A model generated the notes under the pieces. The model was not told the DNA's origin, searched no databases, and saw only the letters and a list, made by a program, of their open reading frames with translations. Position numbers and translations under genes: made by a program. This document shows positions 61,206 to 64,000 of a DNA stretch of 64,000 nt, one piece after another. Every line of letters starts with the position of its first letter. Positions within the stretch are counted from its first letter, which is position 1. This DNA is from Cacajao melanocephalus (taxonomy: Eukaryota > Chordata > Mammalia > Primates > Pitheciidae), in NCBI GenBank assembly GCA_963573385.1, contig CAUYLG010039358.1, forward strand, positions 62,001-126,000. Reading direction: 5' to 3'.

Positions 61206-62106
61206 TAGCAGCAAAAGACAGACAGACTCCTAAGCAAACAGGGATGGGTCACCAGTGAGGCCTGATCTTCAAGCCAAAGACAGACTGAAGGCTGAAAACT
61301 AAGCTGCTGATTCCAGATGCAGTTGATGGCCAGAGTGAGAACTTCCTTGATGCCTTTCAACCAATTGAATGGTGCTTTTTCCGAGATCACCCATGGACAA
61401 ATCAGCACATACTCCCTCCTGAGCACATAAAAACTCCAGACTCCGCCACACAGGGAGCTACCCACATTCAGGTTCCCTCTCTGCTGAGGGCTTTACTTCA
61501 GTCAACCAATAAAATTTTCTCTGCCCTATTTACTCTCCAGTGTCCACATAGCTTATTCCTGTGGGACAAGAACCCAGGGCTCACTGAGCTGCAGGTGGCA
61601 AAAGCAAATGATCTCTAACATTCTCCTGTTCACTGAGCTGCAGGCATTAAAAGCAAGAGGGAGCTGTAACATTTCTTAGAGGCTCAGACCTTAGGACAAC
61701 CCCGAGCAAAAGCCATAATACTCCATGGGGCTCAACAGTTGTTGGCATCTCTGAGTTTTCAGGCACCACTGGGTGTCCCTCATCTAGATGCCAGCATCCA
61801 AAGTGGAAGCTGCTGTGGCACACCTGGTCCAGCCATGGGCTAAGTGTGGAGCTGTGGCAGGCACAATATCTGGGCCAGTGGTGCAAGCTAAGTGCATCCT
61901 GGCAGGCCAAGGAGTTGGAGCAAGCCTGGTAGGCCTGAGCAAGGCCCTGGGTAGAGGTCATGGTGGCTGCAGAGATGCTCAGTTGTCAAAGCAGCACTGA
62001 ATGAATCCTGTAACATAGTAACTCTTCCTCCTGCTCATCCAGCAATGGGGGAGAAAAAGCCACTGGGAGCTCTCTTCCAGCTCACTGAACTACAAAACCT
62101 GCAACA
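61206..62106 (+). mobile_element. Class-I HERV 5' LTR
   Basis: About 900 bp ending just before a primer-binding-site-like sequence, and followed downstream by gag, so it is the 5' LTR of a plus-strand provirus. It has a TATA-like box at 61425-61432 and CCAAT/AATAAA at 61506-61513, which places U3 to the left, a short R, and a long U5 of about 580 bp. A diverged 49-bp direct repeat starts at 61582 and 61631. The left boundary is estimated from the end of the Alu fragment. I could not name the LTR family. Confidence 0.65.
61425..61513 (+). promoter_or_regulatory. LTR core promoter and polyadenylation signal (inferred)
   Basis: CATAAAAA (61425-61432) is in TATA-box position. AATAAA (61508-61513), overlapping a CCAAT, lies about 80 bp downstream, the usual spacing of TATA to poly(A) signal across a short R. 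Whether the promoter is active cannot be judged from sequence. Confidence 0.5.
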
Positions 62107-62109
62107 TTT

Positions 62110-62128
62110 TGGGGGTCTCATCAAGGAT
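62110..62128 (+). other. Retroviral primer binding site-like sequence
   Basis: TGGGGGTCTCATCAAGGAT lies four bases after the inferred LTR end (GCAACA). It resembles the tRNA-Pro-type primer site of murine-leukaemia-like viruses, with one insertion and three substitutions. An AGTAAGTGG that could be a splice donor follows at about 62138. Confidence 0.6.
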
Positions 62129-62934
62129 TGTCAGAAGAGTAAGTGGGTGCTGACCCATCACTTGGATAGCATGGTTAAAGGGAACAGAATTGCTGGAGAG
62201 AATTTTATTAATTCCCCATCACACTCACTTATTGGGAATGTTGGCTTTTTTACAATCTGGTTTCTGTTAATGAAGGTCTAGTCATAGCATAGAATTGGAA
62301 GTAGGTTCTTGGACAATTGAGGGTCTCTGGCTGAGGCTACACATTGGTGTTACTCAAAGGCTTCTGGACTGATTCCAGTCCCCAACATCCCATTAGGTTG
62401 TTAGCACTAGGACATCCAACTTTTTCTATCTCATTTAATTTTTTTTCTTTCATAGCTGCTATCTATGTGTGTGTGTGCATGTGTATACACAATGTAAAGG
62501 CTGTTGTTACCAATCACAGAGATACATAACTGGGTAGAATGTGCATTTGGCTCAGTCATCAGGAGTATAATTCAAGACAATATGGTTTCTGTCTATTCTT
62601 AGAAGCAAGGAGAATGTTATGATTTTGAGTCCTCTTTCCCCTGTTGAAAAAGCTCATTGGCATAGGGCAAAAGGCTACTTCTCCCAAGTACCTTCCTTCC
62701 CTTGCATTTAGGTTTGTTTTCCCCCATCACCATATCAGGAATCAACATAGTCCCATGAATACAGGGAGCTTTTCTAAGCAATGGATTAATTATTTTTTCT
62801 CCTGAAAGACACCTTATTAGGTCATCTCCCCAATTCCCGAGACTCTCTTTCTTTCTCTTGTTTTAGGAGGATCTGTTTCCATAGCTTCACTTTACTCCAG
62901 TGTATATCCCAAATACTCCAATGTATTATACAAA
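62129..62934 (+). other. HERV leader and 5' gag region, poorly recognisable
   Basis: About 800 bp between the primer-site-like sequence and the readable gag. It is probably leader plus decayed matrix-coding sequence. A short TG-rich patch lies at about 62466-62480. I see no intact frame. Confidence 0.5.
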
Positions 62935-64000
62935 CTTCAGTTTGGAACCCTAAAAAGAAAGCTAGATCCAAAGGACCCAGAGACAGTTAACAGCAAAAAG
63001 CTACGGCAAAGCACAGGTAAGTAGGACATCCCTGCTGACTAGGCCTTTCTGCCAATGTTGTAGTATTAATTCAGTCCTCCTAGTGGCCATCTCAGGAGAG
63101 GCTGCAAAGGGCAATCACAAGGGACTAGGGAAGCAAATCCCAGAGTTACTTCCAGTGGGGCAGTCAGCTCCCTCCAGTCCTTTTCCTCTTGGTGCACCCC
63201 ATCCTCTCTATTCACATTTCCTCTCAAGTTTGTCCCACTGTATAAATCCTGATTTTAAGCCTCACAATGGGTGCCATGTGAATATGCCTCGCAATGGATA
63301 CCATGTGTCTATGGCCCTATTAAGGTCCAGGTTCCTTTTTCTCTACAGGACTTAAGACAGGCTTCCCAGAATTTAACCAAAGCATTTGAATTCTCCTGGA
63401 AGAATGTTATGTTACTTTTGAATAAAACCCTACCACTGAGTAGAATGGGCCTTATCCAATCCGAGGAACAGCAGAACCCTTGGAGGACCCTAAATGGAAC
63501 CCCCAAGGATAACATGAGAGAATGGAGGAGGAAATCCTTGCAGGTGTGCATATTGGAGGGCTTACAAAGGACTAGAACTAAGCTTCTCAATTATTCCAAG
63601 CCATCTATAAGAGACCAAAGATCACATGAGAATCATACTTTTTTCCTAGAAAGGCTAAGATAGGCCTTAATAAAGCACTATCTCCTGATTCAATCAAAGG
63701 ACAACCAATCCTAAAGGATACGTTTATTACTCAGGCAGCCCCTGGTATCAAGAAGAAGCTGCAGAAATGGCCCATGGGACCAGACAGTACTTTAGAGAAC
63801 TTCCTGAAAGTGGCCACCTTGGTGTTTTACAATAGGGATCATGAGGAAGCCAGAGAGAGAGAGAGAGAGAGAGGAGATTAAAGAAAAAGGCAGAGGATGT
63901 AATGGCTGCTTTGCAGGCTCTCAAATTTCAGAACACCCAAGATACACCTGATAACTGTTACAAATGTGTCGAGCCAGAACATTTTAAAAAGGACTGCCAG
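62935..64000 (+). pseudogene. Class-I HERV gag remnant (matrix to nucleocapsid), runs off the window
   Basis: Gag is the structural polyprotein of the virus particle. The readable homology lies in three frames. First, 63271-63663 carries the capsid (VPFSLQDLRQASQNL, FEFSWKNVMLLLN, LEGLQRTRTKLLNYS, FFLERLR). Second, after a frameshift at about 63660, it continues as SPDSIKGQPILKD and KKKLQKWPMGPDSTLENF to VFYNRDHEEA. Third, after a (GA)n tract at 63852-63873, it continues as DVMAALQAL to the zinc knuckle CYKCVEPEHFKKDC, a CX2CX4HX4C motif with all metal ligands present (about 63955-63996). The proline-rich segment and weak matrix traces lie at 62935-63270. The open frame on the reverse strand (63309-63590) is a shadow. 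HERV family not assigned. Confidence 0.85.
63852..63873 (+). repeat. (GA)n microsatellite inside gag
   Basis: Eleven GA-type dinucleotides in the Glu/Arg-rich segment between capsid and nucleocapsid. Reading frames differ on its two sides. Confidence 0.95.

Noticed and set aside
61647..62000. Frames of 104 (minus) and 70 (plus) codons
   Set aside because: They lie in the GC-richer U5 part of the HERV LTR; LTR sequence here is non-coding.
63309..63590. 93-codon minus-strand frame
   Set aside because: Exact antisense shadow of the gag capsid region.
1..64000. CRISPR arrays, operons, ribosome-binding sites, integrons or other prokaryotic systems
   Set aside because: The transposon content is purely primate. 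The direct repeats seen are microsatellites or retrotransposon duplications, with no regular repeat-spacer pattern.

Overview
The window is primate, most likely human, nuclear DNA. It carries Alu fragments, a free right Alu monomer (FRAM), L1PA/L1PB-type LINEs, THE1 and MST LTRs, MLT1 LTRs, a Tigger-type DNA transposon, MIR/MER5-like relics and several endogenous retrovirus (HERV) remnants on a strongly AT-rich background with many CA/TG, AT and pyrimidine microsatellites. I recognise no host protein-coding exon, rRNA or tRNA. The long open frames all fall in transposable elements, simple repeats or chance AT-rich frames, so this is a gene desert or the inside of a very large intron. All family names below come from reading the sequence, without a library search.

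Layout. 1-5.5 kb: an internally deleted MLT1 LTR, a complete Tigger-type transposon with a TA target duplication, then a plus-strand L1 with 5' UTR, ORF1 and a deleted ORF2. 5.5-15.9 kb: mostly unassigned AT-rich DNA with an old L1M scrap, a MIR-like piece and a pair of related local repeats. 15.96-19.66 kb: minus-strand ERVL internal sequence with a decayed reverse transcriptase. 20.35-20.73 kb: THE1-type LTR. 27.4-28.5 kb: 3' end of a minus-strand L1. 31.9-36.6 kb: a minus-strand L1 retaining both 3' and 5' ends, split by an MSTA-type provirus. 37.45-38.31 kb: a young, 5'-truncated L1PA with a 13-bp target duplication. 42.4-43.0 kb: MLT1 and MER5-like relics. 43.7-45.9 kb: an Alu fragment abutting a minus-strand class-I HERV env remnant. 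49.6-49.9 kb: an Alu with an (ATTTT)n tail. 51.2-54.2 kb: an ancient minus-strand L1ME-type element. 58.25-61.06 kb: LTRs, a FRAM insertion and L1M/MIR scraps.

From about 61.2 kb to the right edge lies the most complete retroviral locus. It has a plus-strand class-I 5' LTR, a tRNA-primer-site-like sequence, a leader and a broken gag whose nucleocapsid zinc knuckle is still readable. The provirus runs out of the window.

No genes here work together. The order of events can be read from nesting: old L1M, MIR, MLT1 and Tigger first; then L1PB and MST/THE1; then the Alu, FRAM and L1PA insertions; and finally microsatellite growth and local duplication. I found no convincing undescribed system. 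The best leads are the right-edge provirus, the env remnant, several local duplications and one exon-like reading frame.
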